Shown one piece after another: positions 43,140 through 51,601 of a stretch of DNA of 64,000 nucleotides. The translations under genes were made by a program, and so were the position numbers. Below the pieces are notes generated by a model. It searched no databases. It was given only the letters and a program-made list of their open reading frames with translations, and was not told the origin of the DNA. Source of the DNA: Pelomonas paludis (GTDB lineage: Bacteria; Pseudomonadota; Gammaproteobacteria; Burkholderiales; Burkholderiaceae_C); NCBI RefSeq assembly GCF_039872745.1, contig NZ_JBDPZD010000008.1, positions 42,280-106,279 of the forward strand, read 5' to 3'. The stretch's first letter is position 1. Each line of letters starts with the position of its first letter.

Positions 43140-43916
43140 TCAAACCGGCATCACATCGCCCGAGTGCAGGGCCTGAATACGGTGTGCGCTTTGCAGTGCG
43201 CCGATGCCGGCCATCACGGCCTCCACCTCGCCGGGCTTGATGTGGGTGATGCGCACTTCAACGCTGCCTTGCAGCTGCGCCAGTTCTTTGCCCAGGTCCT
43301 CGGGGCAGAGGTGCTGGCTCAGGTGGGCGACGACCTTCTCGTCGTCGCTGAACGCCGTCTCGATCACGAGGTGCGAGAGCTGCAGCTGATTGAGTCGCTG
43401 CCACAGCAGCGGGTTGGGGCCGGTGTCGCCGGTGTAGACCCAGTGCTTGCCGCCGCTGCCCTGCACGGCAAAGCCGCAGGCCGGCACCGTGTGCGCGGCG
43501 GGCAGGATCTCGATGACGCGACCCCCGAGGTCGATGCGGTCACCAATGGCATACGGGTGCAGGCTGAGCACCGGGTGGCTGCTGCTGGGCAGGCGCGTGA
43601 AGTCAGGCCAGATCACGCCGTTGAAGACATGCTGGCGCAGTGCGTCCAGGGTCTCGGGCAGGGCGTGCACCTGCACCGGTGGGCGGCCAGCGGCGTGGCG
43701 CAGGCGCAGCACCGCATCGGCCAGCAGCGGGATGCCCAGGATGTGGTCCAGGTGCGAGTGGCTGAGGCAGATGTGGTCAATGCGCGCCAGCGCCTCCAGG
43801 CTGAGCAGGCCCACGCCCGTGCCGGCATCAAGCAGCACGTCGTCGTCGAGCAGGAAGGCAGTGGTCTGGTAGCCGGCGGCAATCGCACCGGAGCAACCCA
43901 GGACGCGGATGTTCAT
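43140..43916 (-). CDS. Metallo-beta-lactamase-fold hydrolase, class II cyclic-nucleotide phosphodiesterase type
   Basis: A 258-residue cytosolic protein with the metal motif HSHLDHILG, and later HTVPACGFAV, VYTGDTGPNP and a C-terminal ITHIKPGE. This layout fits the PDEase_II family (yeast PDE1, Vibrio CpdP), which hydrolyses cAMP or cGMP. ATG 43916 begins the fold directly (MNIRVLGCSGAIA). It is convergent with adenine deaminase, with 15 nt between the stops. Other MBL-fold roles cannot be excluded. Confidence 0.72.
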   Translation of the reverse strand: MNIRVLGCSGAIAAGYQTTAFLLDDDVLLDAGTGVGLLSLEALARIDHICLSHSHLDHILGIPLLADAVLRLRHAAGRPPVQVHALPETLDALRQHVFNGVIWPDFTRLPSSSHPVLSLHPYAIGDRIDLGGRVIEILPAAHTVPACGFAVQGSGGKHWVYTGDTGPNPLLWQRLNQLQLSHLVIETAFSDDEKVVAHLSQHLCPEDLGKELAQLQGSVEVRITHIKPGEVEAVMAGIGALQSAHRIQALHSGDVMPV

Positions 43917-43979
43917 GAGGGGAAGGCTTGGGTCTGAAGGGGCCCGCACAACGACCGCGAACCCGAGGCCATGAATGTA

Positions 43980-44031
43980 AGCAGGCGCGGCGCCCCTCCG
44001 ACGGGCGTATTACCGAAGCGCCGCGACTGCT
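43980..44031. other. Inverted repeat upstream of the phosphodiesterase-like gene
   Basis: Two 14-nt arms (43980-43993 and 44018-44031) match as inverted repeats at 13 of 14 positions around a 24-nt spacer. It lies between two minus-strand genes: 63 nt before the phosphodiesterase-like start and about 70 nt after the EamA stop. It lacks a T run, so it is more likely a leader structure or a binding site than a terminator. Confidence 0.45.
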
Positions 44032-44102
44032 GGCCCCCCCCTCGGGGTGGAACGTGCAGAAGTCACGACACCCACCGGGACGGATGAGCTTTGAGCCTCA
44101 AG

Positions 44103-44999
44103 TCAGGCGCCTTCACGTACGCGGCGCCGCAGCGCCGGCCAGAACACATTGAGCGCCAGGCCCGCCAGCACCAGGCCGGCGGCAGCCAGCTTCCAGCCCG
44201 GCAGCGGCTCGGCCACCACCACGCTCGCCACCACCATGCCCACCACCGGCACCCCCAGCGCAAAGGGCACCACGCGCGATGCCTCGTGGCGTGAGAGCAG
44301 CCAGCTCCAGACACCATAGCCAAACAGCGTGTTGGCATAGGCCTGCCAGCCCATGGCCAGCCAGGCCTTGGGCGAGGCCGCGCGGATGGCACCGAGCCCA
44401 TTCGCCAACCCGTCATGCCAGGCCACCAACGCCCACAGCGCCGCCGCCGCAAAGAAGCTGCTCCACACCGTGTAGGCCAGCATATTGACGCGCCCCGCGC
44501 GCTTGCCCACGAGGTTGCCGCAAGCCCAGGAGAAGGCGGCAGCCAAGGTGAGCAAGAGCCCGAGCGGCGTGACGCTGCCCCCGGTGTGCGTGAGGATCAC
44601 CCCGATACCGCCCGCTGCCAGCGCCAGCGCCACACCCTGGAAGCGCTGCACCCGCTCGCCCGCAAAGACCACCGCCAGCAGCAGGGTGAAGAAGACCTGG
44701 GTCTGGATGACCAGCGAGGCCATGCCGGGCGAGATGTCCTGCGCCATGGCCGTGTAGAGCAGCGCAAACTGCCCCGCGCCAACAAACAAGCCATAGGCCG
44801 CCAACTGCCCCCAGGGCACTGCCAGGCGCGGCAGCAGCAAGGCGGCCGGCAGGGCGGCCATCGTGAAGCGCAGCGCCGCCATGGTCAGCGGCGGCAGCTC
44901 GGCCAGCGCGAACTGGATGACCACGAAGTTGCTGCCCCAGACCAGCACCGCCGCCAGCGCGAGCAGAAGGTGACGCGGTGGCAGGGCGGCGGCGCTCAT
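44103..44999 (-). CDS. EamA-family (DMT) transporter
   Basis: A 298-residue protein with ten hydrophobic segments arranged as two EamA repeats of five. The N terminus LLLALAAVLVWGSNFVVIQFAL and the mid-protein AFSWACGNLVGKRAG are typical of the RhaT/EamA drug-metabolite group; EamA exports cysteine pathway metabolites. Substrate unknown. It is divergent from the indolepyruvate oxidoreductase gene with about 115 nt between starts. Confidence 0.88.
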   Translation of the reverse strand: MSAAALPPRHLLLALAAVLVWGSNFVVIQFALAELPPLTMAALRFTMAALPAALLLPRLAVPWGQLAAYGLFVGAGQFALLYTAMAQDISPGMASLVIQTQVFFTLLLAVVFAGERVQRFQGVALALAAGGIGVILTHTGGSVTPLGLLLTLAAAFSWACGNLVGKRAGRVNMLAYTVWSSFFAAAALWALVAWHDGLANGLGAIRAASPKAWLAMGWQAYANTLFGYGVWSWLLSRHEASRVVPFALGVPVVGMVVASVVVAEPLPGWKLAAAGLVLAGLALNVFWPALRRRVREGA

Positions 45000-45115
45000 G
45001 CGCGCATCATGCCCGGCGTTTGCCTACACTGGCCGGCACTCGGCCTCACCAGGCCATTCGCTGCTCGCACGCTCCAGAAGGGCTGACCGGGCCGCCAGAC
45101 CCAAGGAGCCCCACC

Positions 45116-48100
45116 ATGAACGCGCCTTTGCCGGAGCACGTGCTCCGCGCCCTGCAGTCCGTCACGCTCGACGACAAATACGCCCTCGACACCGGGCGAG
45201 CCTTCATGAGCGGGGTCCAGGCCCTGGTGCGGCTGCCCATGCTGCAGCGCGTGCGTGATGCCGCCGCCGGGCTCAACACGGCCGGCTTCATCAGCGGCTA
45301 CCGCGGCTCGCCGCTCGGCACCTACGACCAGGCCCTGATGGCCGCGCGCGAGCACCTCAAGCGCCAGTACATCGTCTTCCAGCCTGGCGTCAACGAAGAG
45401 CTCGGCGCCACCGCCGTCTGGGGCACCCAGCAGCTCGACCTCACGCCAGACGTCAAACGCTTCGACGGCGTCTTCGGCCTCTGGTACGGCAAGGGCCCGG
45501 GCGTGGACCGCTGCATCGACGTCTTCAAGCACGCCAACATGGCCGGCACTGCGCGGCACGGCGGCGTGATTGCCGTGGCGGGCGACGACCACATCGCCAA
45601 GAGCAGCACCGCCGCCCACCAGAGCGACCACGTCTTCAAGGCCGCCGGCCTGCCGGTGTTCTTCCCGAGCAGCGTGCAGGACATCCTCGACATGGGCCTG
45701 CACGCCTTTGCGCTCAGCCGCTTCTCGGGGCTCTGGGCGGGCATGAAGACCATCCAGGAGATCGTCGAGTCGTCCAGCTCCATCAGCGTCGACCCCGACC
45801 GCGTGCGCATCGTCTTGCCCGAGGACTTCGAGACGCCGCCGGGCGGCTTGCACATCCGCTGGCCCGACCCGCCGCTGGAGCAGGAAGCGCGGATGATGAA
45901 CTTCAAGTGGTATGCCGCGATGGCCTATGTGCGCGCCAACCGGCTCAACCACAACGTCATCGAGAGTCCGCAGGATCGCTTCGGCATCATCGCCAGCGGC
46001 AAGGCCTACAACGACACCCGCCAGGCCCTGCATGACCTGGGGCTGGACGACGCCACCTGCCGCCAGCTTGGCATCCGCCTGCACAAGGTCAATGTGGTGT
46101 GGCCGCTGGAGGCGCAGACCACGCGCGCCTTTGCGCAAGGGCTGCAGGAGATCCTCGTCGTCGAGGAGAAGCGCCAGATCATCGAGTACCAGGTCAAGGA
46201 AGAGCTCTACAACTGGCGGCCCGACGTGCGGCCCAATGTGCTGGGCAAGTTCGACGCCGGTGACGCTGACGGCGGCGAGTGGAGCGTGCCCAACCCCAGC
46301 GAGCACTGGCTCTTGCGCCCGCAGGCCGACCTCACGCCCGCGATCATTGCCCGCGCCATTGCCAAGCGCCTCAAGCGCCTGGGCGTGGACGCCGACACCG
46401 CCGCGCGGCTCGATGCGCGGGTGGCGCTGATCGAGGCCAAAGAGCGCGCGCTGCTCGAGGAGCTGGCCACCGCCGGCAGCGCCGAGCGCACGCCCTGGTT
46501 CTGCAGCGGCTGCCCGCACAACACCTCCACCAAGGTCCCCGAGGGCTCGCGCGCGCTGGCCGGCATTGGCTGCCACTACATGGTGAACTGGATGCCCGGG
46601 CGCCGCACCGCCACCTTCACCCAGATGGGCGGCGAAGGCGTGCCCTGGGTGGGCCAGGCGCCCTTTACGACCGAGCGGCATGTGTTTGCCAACCTGGGCG
46701 ACGGCACCTACTTCCACAGCGGCCTGCTCGCCATCCGCCAGAGCATCGCGGCCGGCGTCAACATCACCTACAAGATCCTCTACAACGACGCCGTCGCCAT
46801 GACGGGCGGCCAGCAGGTGGGTGAGCGGCCCGAGGGTCACAGCGTGCTGCAGATCATGCAAAGCTGCTTGGCCGAAGGCGTGCGGCGTTTCGTGATCGTG
46901 ACGGACGAGCCCGAGAAGTACACCGGCCAAGCCTTGCTCCCCGGCGTCACCGTTCACCACCGCCGCGAGATGGATGCGCTGCAGCGCGAGTTCCGCGAGA
47001 TCTCCGGGACCACGGTACTGCTCTACGACCAGACCTGCGCCACCGAGAAGCGCCGCCGCCGCAAGCGCGGCAAGCTGCAGGACCCGGCGCGCCGCGTCGT
47101 CATCAACGCGGCGGTGTGCGAGGGCTGCGGCGACTGCAGCACCCAGTCCAACTGCCTGTCCGTCGAGCCGCTGGAGACCGAGCTCGGGCGCAAGCGCCGC
47201 ATCAACCAAAGCACCTGCAACAAGGACTACGCCTGCCTGGAGGGCTTCTGCCCGAGCTTCGTGACCGTCGAGGGCGGGCAGCTGAAGAAGCCCGACACGC
47301 GCCGCAGCCCCGACCCCTTCAGCCTCCCGCCCCTGCCCGAGCCTGCGGTGCCCGCCGCGCCCCAGGCCTTCGGCATCGTCGTGGCCGGCGTGGGCGGCAC
47401 GGGCGTCATCACCATCGGCCAGCTGCTCGGCATGGCCGCGCACCTGGAGGGCAAGGGCGTCATCACGCAAGACGCCGCCGGCCTCGCGCAAAAGGGCGGC
47501 GCCACCTGGAGCCACATCCAGATCGCCGACGCGCCTGACCACATCTACGCCACCAAGGTCGGCACCGCCGAGGCCGATCTCGTCATCGCCTGCGACGCCA
47601 TCGTGGCCGCCAACAAGGCCACGCTTGCTGTGCTGCGCGAGGGCCGCACAGCGGTGGCCCTCAACACCCACGGCACGCCCACGGCGGCCTTTGTGGGCGA
47701 CCCCGGCTGGCAGTACCCCGGCGCGGCGTGTGAGTCGGCCCTCAAGCAGGCCGTCGGCCCCGAGCACCTGCTGGCGTTCGACGCCGAGCGCGTGGCCCAA
47801 CAGCTGCTGGGCGATTCCATCTTCACCAATCCGCTGATGCTGGGCGTGGCCTGGCAGATGGGCCGCGTGCCGCTCACGCGCGAGGCCTTGCTGCGCGCCA
47901 TCGAGCTCAACGGCGTGCAGGTCGAGCGCAACCGCGCCGCCTTCGAGTGGGGCCGCCGCTGCGCGCATGACCTCGCCAGCGTCGAAGCCTTGCTCGTCAC
48001 CGAGCAGGTGATCGAGGTCCTCAAGCGGCCCAGCCTAGATGCCTTGATCGAACGCCGCGTCGAGCTGCTCACTGCGTATCAAAACGCCGCCTACGCCTCG

Positions 48101-48655
48101 CAGTACCGCGCCTTTGTCGAGCGCGTGCGCGCCGCCGAGGCGCCGCTTGGCAGTACCCGGCTCACCGAGGCAGTGGCCATCCAGCTGCACCGGCTGATGG
48201 CCTACAAGGACGAGTACGAGGTGGCCCGCCTGCACACCGACCCGGCCTTCCTCGCCGGCATCGCCGCGCAGTTCGAGGGCGACTTCAAACTCGTCCACCA
48301 CCTCGCCCCGCCCGGCCTTTCCAGCCATAACGACAAGGGTGAACTCGTCAAGCGCCCCTTCGGCCCCTGGGTCCGCCCGGCGATGAAGCTGCTGGCCAAG
48401 CTCAAGAGCTTGCGTGGCACCGCGCTCGACGTCTTTGGCTACACGGCCGAGCGGCGCATGGAGCGTGAATGGATCGAGCGCTATCGCCGTGGCATTGAGG
48501 GGCGGTTGCCTGGCCTCAATGCCGAGACCTTGCCGCAAGCTTTGGAGCTGGCCCGCCTGCCCGAGCAACTGCGCGGGTTTGGGCATGTGAAGGCGAGGAA
48601 TGAGGCGCAGCTTAGGGAGGGATGGGATCGCCTGCTGCAAACCCTGAAAGCCTGA
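45116..48655 (+). CDS. Indolepyruvate ferredoxin oxidoreductase, fused alpha-beta type
   Basis: A 1179-residue fused enzyme. N-terminal transketolase-pyrimidine-like domain (GYRGSPLGTYDQAL), central TPP-binding domain (WFCSGCPHNTST, GIGCHYMVNWM, NLGDGTYFHSG, NDAVAMTGGQ), a four-cysteine cluster region (VCEGCGDCSTQSNC, then CNKDYACLEGFCP), and a C-terminal gamma domain (VVAGVGGTGVITIGQLL). It oxidatively decarboxylates aryl or branched 2-oxo acids to acyl-CoA. Such long fusions occur in aerobic betaproteobacteria. ATG 45116 follows AAGGAG; longer upstream reading frame is not used. A terminator follows. Confidence 0.92.
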   Translation: MNAPLPEHVLRALQSVTLDDKYALDTGRAFMSGVQALVRLPMLQRVRDAAAGLNTAGFISGYRGSPLGTYDQALMAAREHLKRQYIVFQPGVNEELGATAVWGTQQLDLTPDVKRFDGVFGLWYGKGPGVDRCIDVFKHANMAGTARHGGVIAVAGDDHIAKSSTAAHQSDHVFKAAGLPVFFPSSVQDILDMGLHAFALSRFSGLWAGMKTIQEIVESSSSISVDPDRVRIVLPEDFETPPGGLHIRWPDPPLEQEARMMNFKWYAAMAYVRANRLNHNVIESPQDRFGIIASGKAYNDTRQALHDLGLDDATCRQLGIRLHKVNVVWPLEAQTTRAFAQGLQEILVVEEKRQIIEYQVKEELYNWRPDVRPNVLGKFDAGDADGGEWSVPNPSEHWLLRPQADLTPAIIARAIAKRLKRLGVDADTAARLDARVALIEAKERALLEELATAGSAERTPWFCSGCPHNTSTKVPEGSRALAGIGCHYMVNWMPGRRTATFTQMGGEGVPWVGQAPFTTERHVFANLGDGTYFHSGLLAIRQSIAAGVNITYKILYNDAVAMTGGQQVGERPEGHSVLQIMQSCLAEGVRRFVIVTDEPEKYTGQALLPGVTVHHRREMDALQREFREISGTTVLLYDQTCATEKRRRRKRGKLQDPARRVVINAAVCEGCGDCSTQSNCLSVEPLETELGRKRRINQSTCNKDYACLEGFCPSFVTVEGGQLKKPDTRRSPDPFSLPPLPEPAVPAAPQAFGIVVAGVGGTGVITIGQLLGMAAHLEGKGVITQDAAGLAQKGGATWSHIQIADAPDHIYATKVGTAEADLVIACDAIVAANKATLAVLREGRTAVALNTHGTPTAAFVGDPGWQYPGAACESALKQAVGPEHLLAFDAERVAQQLLGDSIFTNPLMLGVAWQMGRVPLTREALLRAIELNGVQVERNRAAFEWGRRCAHDLASVEALLVTEQVIEVLKRPSLDALIERRVELLTAYQNAAYASQYRAFVERVRAAEAPLGSTRLTEAVAIQLHRLMAYKDEYEVARLHTDPAFLAGIAAQFEGDFKLVHHLAPPGLSSHNDKGELVKRPFGPWVRPAMKLLAKLKSLRGTALDVFGYTAERRMEREWIERYRRGIEGRLPGLNAETLPQALELARLPEQLRGFGHVKARNEAQLREGWDRLLQTLKA

Positions 48656-48657
48656 TG

Positions 48658-48689
48658 GGCGCGCGCGCATAGACTGCGCGCCACTTTTT
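48658..48689 (+). terminator. Terminator after the oxidoreductase gene
   Basis: GGCGCGC (48658-48664) and GCGCGCC (48676-48682) form a stem with an 11-nt loop, followed by AC and TTTTT. It starts 3 nt after the stop codon and ends 13 nt before the next ATG. Confidence 0.75.
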
Positions 48690-48701
48690 GGGGAGAGCAC
48701 G

Positions 48702-49679
48702 ATGACAACGACGAGTCGCTGGCGCGCTTTGGCGCTGGGCCTCACGCTGGCTTTGCAGGGCCTGGTGATCACGCCGGTGCAGGCAGCCGAAGACCCCGCC
48801 TGGGCCGAGGCCAAGAAGGTCGCCTTGGCTGGCCCCACCGACGTGCCTCTGGCCGGCCAGGCCACCTTGCACCTACCGGCGGACCGCGTCTTCATCCCTC
48901 AGCCCCAAGCGGGTGCCTTGATGCGTGCCATGGGCAATCCCGGCGACCACTCCGACCTGGCGGGGCTGGTCTTTCCGCAGGGCAACGGTGATTGGTTCGC
49001 CACGCTGCGCTTCATCTCCTCGGGCTATGTGAAGGATGGCGATGCCAAGGAATGGAAGGCAGACGAATTGCTGTCGTCCTTCCGTGAAGGTACCGAGGCC
49101 GCCAACGCCGAGCGCGAAAAGATGGGCGTGAGCCCGCTGGAAATCATCGGCTGGGCGCAGCCCCCGGCCTATGACGCCACCACGCATCGGCTCGTCTGGG
49201 CCATGAAGTCGCGCCACAAGGGCAGCACGGACGACAGCGAGCTGGGCGTCAACTACAACACCTACGCGCTGGGCCGCGAAGGCTACCTGAGCCTGAACTT
49301 CGTGACCGCGCTGAAGGACCTGCCGGCTGAGAAGCCGGTAGCCGCGCAACTGCTCTCGTCGCTGGAGTTCTCGTCCGGCAAGCGTTACGAAGACTTCAAC
49401 GAGTCGACCGACCATGTGGCCGAGTACGGGCTTGCCGCCCTGGTGGTGGGCGTGGGTGCCAAGAAGCTGGGCCTGCTGGCCGTGGCCTTCGCCTTCATTG
49501 CCAAGTTCTTCAAGCTGTTTGCCATCGCGGCCTTTGCTATTGGGGCCGGCGTGATGAAGCTCTTCAAGCGCAAGAAGCCCGAGGCAGCGGTGACCGCCGA
49601 GGCCGCTCCAGCCGCCCAGGCCGCCGAGGCGCCCGAAGTTCCCAAAGTGCCCGAGGCGAAGGAACAGCCTCCGAAGTGA
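48702..49679 (+). CDS. DUF2167 membrane-anchored protein
   Basis: A 325-residue protein with signal peptide (ALGLTLALQGLVITPVQA), an extracytoplasmic DUF2167 domain (VFIPQPQAGALMRAMGNPGD, LAGLVFPQGNGDWFATLRF, GWAQPPAYDATTHRLVWAM) and, near residues 250-288, two hydrophobic helices followed by a basic, then Ala/Pro/Glu-rich tail. Function of the family is unknown. GGGGAGA precedes the ATG. The stop overlaps the GTG of the site-2 protease gene, so the two products are made together and may interact. Confidence 0.82.
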   Translation: MTTTSRWRALALGLTLALQGLVITPVQAAEDPAWAEAKKVALAGPTDVPLAGQATLHLPADRVFIPQPQAGALMRAMGNPGDHSDLAGLVFPQGNGDWFATLRFISSGYVKDGDAKEWKADELLSSFREGTEAANAEREKMGVSPLEIIGWAQPPAYDATTHRLVWAMKSRHKGSTDDSELGVNYNTYALGREGYLSLNFVTALKDLPAEKPVAAQLLSSLEFSSGKRYEDFNESTDHVAEYGLAALVVGVGAKKLGLLAVAFAFIAKFFKLFAIAAFAIGAGVMKLFKRKKPEAAVTAEAAPAAQAAEAPEVPKVPEAKEQPPK

Positions 49680-50386
49680 CCAAGCTCCTGCTGCTGCTCC
49701 TGTCGGGCGCCAAGCTCGGCAAGCTGCTGACCACCGGCGGCAGCATGCTCATTTCGGTGGTGGTTTACGCCTTCATCTACGGCTGGCGTTATGCGGTCGG
49801 CTTCATCGCGCTGCTGTTCGTGCACGAGATGGGGCACTACCTGGCCGCTCGGCGAAAGGGTCTCAAGGTGGGCGCGCCCACCTTCATCCCCTTCGTCGGC
49901 GCCTGGGTCGAGCTGAAGGACCAACCCCACGATGCCGAGACCGAGGCCTACGTTGGGCTTGCCGGGCCGCTGCTCGGCACCGTGGGCGCCAGCGTCACCT
50001 ACCTGATGGCGCGCAGCTGGGGCGTTGATTGGCTGCTGGCCGTGGCCTACAGCGGCTTCTTCCTGAACCTGTTCAACCTGATCCCGCTGTCGCCCTTCGA
50101 CGGCGGCCGCATCACCGCCGTGCTGTCGCCGCGCTTGTGGCTGCTGGGCGCTCCGATGCTGGTGGCGTTGTTCTACTGGCACCCCAGCCCGATGCTCATC
50201 CTGATGGCCATCCTGGCCTGGCCGCAGCTCATCAAGGCCTGGCGATTCAAGGCAGACAGCCCGGAAGCCCAGGCCTACTACCAGGTGCGCGACGCCGTGA
50301 AGTGGGAGTACGGCACCGCCTACCTCGCGCTGGCAGGCTACCTGGCCGTGATGGCGCACGACGTGCACGAGATGCTGGGCCGATAG
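49676..50386 (+). CDS. Site-2 protease family (M50) membrane metalloprotease
   Basis: A 236-residue polytopic protein with zinc motif HEMGH (LLFVHEMGHYLAARR) in an early helix and the second ligand motif SPFDGGR (NLIPLSPFDGGR) in a later one, as in short M50B proteases without PDZ domains. It would cleave a membrane-embedded substrate. GTG start overlaps the DUF2167 stop (GTGA). It ends at a hairpin shared with the convergent RTX gene. Confidence 0.88.
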   Translation: MTKLLLLLLSGAKLGKLLTTGGSMLISVVVYAFIYGWRYAVGFIALLFVHEMGHYLAARRKGLKVGAPTFIPFVGAWVELKDQPHDAETEAYVGLAGPLLGTVGASVTYLMARSWGVDWLLAVAYSGFFLNLFNLIPLSPFDGGRITAVLSPRLWLLGAPMLVALFYWHPSPMLILMAILAWPQLIKAWRFKADSPEAQAYYQVRDAVKWEYGTAYLALAGYLAVMAHDVHEMLGR

Positions 50387-50418
50387 GGCGCAGAGGGCCA
50401 GCGGCCCCCTGCGCCTTT
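50387..50418. terminator. Bidirectional hairpin terminator
   Basis: A 13-bp stem with one mismatch (50387-50399 with 50403-50415) and a 3-nt AGC loop begins right after the protease stop and is followed by TTT. It separates the protease gene from the convergent RTX gene end at 50423. Confidence 0.7.
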
Positions 50419-50422
50419 GCGG

Positions 50423-51580
50423 TCAGAGCATGAGGTCGCTCGCCGTCAGATTGATGTTGCCGATCAGCTGGATCTGGAAGTCGTACTGACCGTCGCCGTT
50501 GACGTCGCCATACACAGCCGTCATGTCGCCGACATGCCGAATCCAGAGGTCGCCCGCCTTGGGAGTTGGGTTGTACGAGACCTCGCCAAGGAAGTTGAAC
50601 TTCTGGTACCCGGCGACCGTGCTGTTCGCATCCATCGTGGTGAAGTCGAGTTTGTCCTCACCGTGCGTGAAGTCCAGGATCCGATCGAGATACGCGCCGG
50701 AGGAGTCCTGCACGTTGTAGTAGCCGAAGCGGTCCATGCCCGCACCCCCGGTGAGTTCGTCGTTGCCGCCCCCGCCGATGATGTAGTCGTTGCCCGTGCC
50801 GCCAGCGATGACGTCCTGGTACTGACCGCCCTGGATGATGTCGTTGCCGGCGCCACCGTCGAGCTGGTTGGTATCACCACCGCCGTTCAGGTAGTCGTCG
50901 CCGTCATTGCCGTAGAGCTTGTCCTTGCCCTCGCCACCGTAGAGGTTGTCGTTGCCGGCACCGCCGATGAGGGTGTCCACGCCGTTGCCACCAAACAGGC
51001 CGTCGTTGCCGTCACCGCCCTCCAGGGTGTCGTCGCCGTTGCCGCCGTCGAGATGGTCGTTGCCACCGAAGCCCCTCAGGGTGTCATTGCCACCCTTGCC
51101 GAGGATGCTGTCGTCGGTCTTGTCACCGCCGCCGATGGTGTTGTTGCCCTCATTGCCCCACTCCTGGGCCTTGGCGGCTGAGCCTGAGTAGTACAGGTTC
51201 TCGACGTTGTCCTGCAGGAAGGTGCTGGTGGCCCAGGTGTACACCGTGTCGGTGCCAGCACCGGCCGCTTCGCCCACACCCCAGCCGTGGAAGGAGCCGA
51301 TGTCGGAGCCGTAGTAGCCGTTGTCGGTGTGCAGTTCGTATTTGTCGTTGCCTTGCCCGCCCTGCAGGGTGGCGTGGTCGCCCGACACCTCGATCAGGAT
51401 GTCGTTGCCGTTGCCACCTTCGAGGGTGTCTTCGTAGCCTTGCATCCCGGCGATTCGCGCCTGGTTCGCGTTGGCGGTCTCGCGGGAGTAAAGCGTGTCG
51501 TTGCCGTCGCCGCCCAGCAGGTGATCGCCTTCGTTGGTGCCGACGATGACGTTGTCCAGTGCGTTGCCGGTGACCTTCAC
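50423..51580 (-). CDS. RTX calcium-binding repeat protein, C-terminal part of a split gene
   Basis: This 385-codon segment continues the reading frame of 51599-52378 after an in-frame amber codon. It holds many nonapeptide repeats of GGxGxDxUx type (LLGGDGNDTLY, LDGGNGDDTLEGGDGNDGLFGG) that bind calcium and form a beta-roll, then the serralysin-type C-terminal secretion region (RILDFTHGEDKLDF, YGDVNGDGQYDFQIQL, LTASDLML). The GTG at 51580 has only GGAG 3 nt upstream, a poor start, so this part is probably not made unless the amber is read through. Exported by type I secretion if produced; no secretion genes are nearby. Confidence 0.7.
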   Translation of the reverse strand: MKVTGNALDNVIVGTNEGDHLLGGDGNDTLYSRETANANQARIAGMQGYEDTLEGGNGNDILIEVSGDHATLQGGQGNDKYELHTDNGYYGSDIGSFHGWGVGEAAGAGTDTVYTWATSTFLQDNVENLYYSGSAAKAQEWGNEGNNTIGGGDKTDDSILGKGGNDTLRGFGGNDHLDGGNGDDTLEGGDGNDGLFGGNGVDTLIGGAGNDNLYGGEGKDKLYGNDGDDYLNGGGDTNQLDGGAGNDIIQGGQYQDVIAGGTGNDYIIGGGGNDELTGGAGMDRFGYYNVQDSSGAYLDRILDFTHGEDKLDFTTMDANSTVAGYQKFNFLGEVSYNPTPKAGDLWIRHVGDMTAVYGDVNGDGQYDFQIQLIGNINLTASDLML

Positions 51581-51598
51581 ATGCTCCAGAGAGGCCGT

Positions 51599-51601
51599 CT
51601 A
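51599..51601 (-). other. In-frame amber codon splitting the RTX gene
   Basis: The codons around it read Ala-Ala-Ala-Leu-stop(TAG)-Thr-Ala-Ser-Leu-Glu-His-Val-Lys in one continuous frame. Both sides are normal RTX sequence (IPANVEDLT before, VTGNALDNVIVGT after), which are usually contiguous. A single base change from CAG would explain it. Confidence 0.85.

Noticed and set aside
44978..45115. Longer N terminus for the indolepyruvate oxidoreductase
   Set aside because: The added residues are Arg/His-rich with no family similarity, and a good AAGGAG site precedes ATG 45116.
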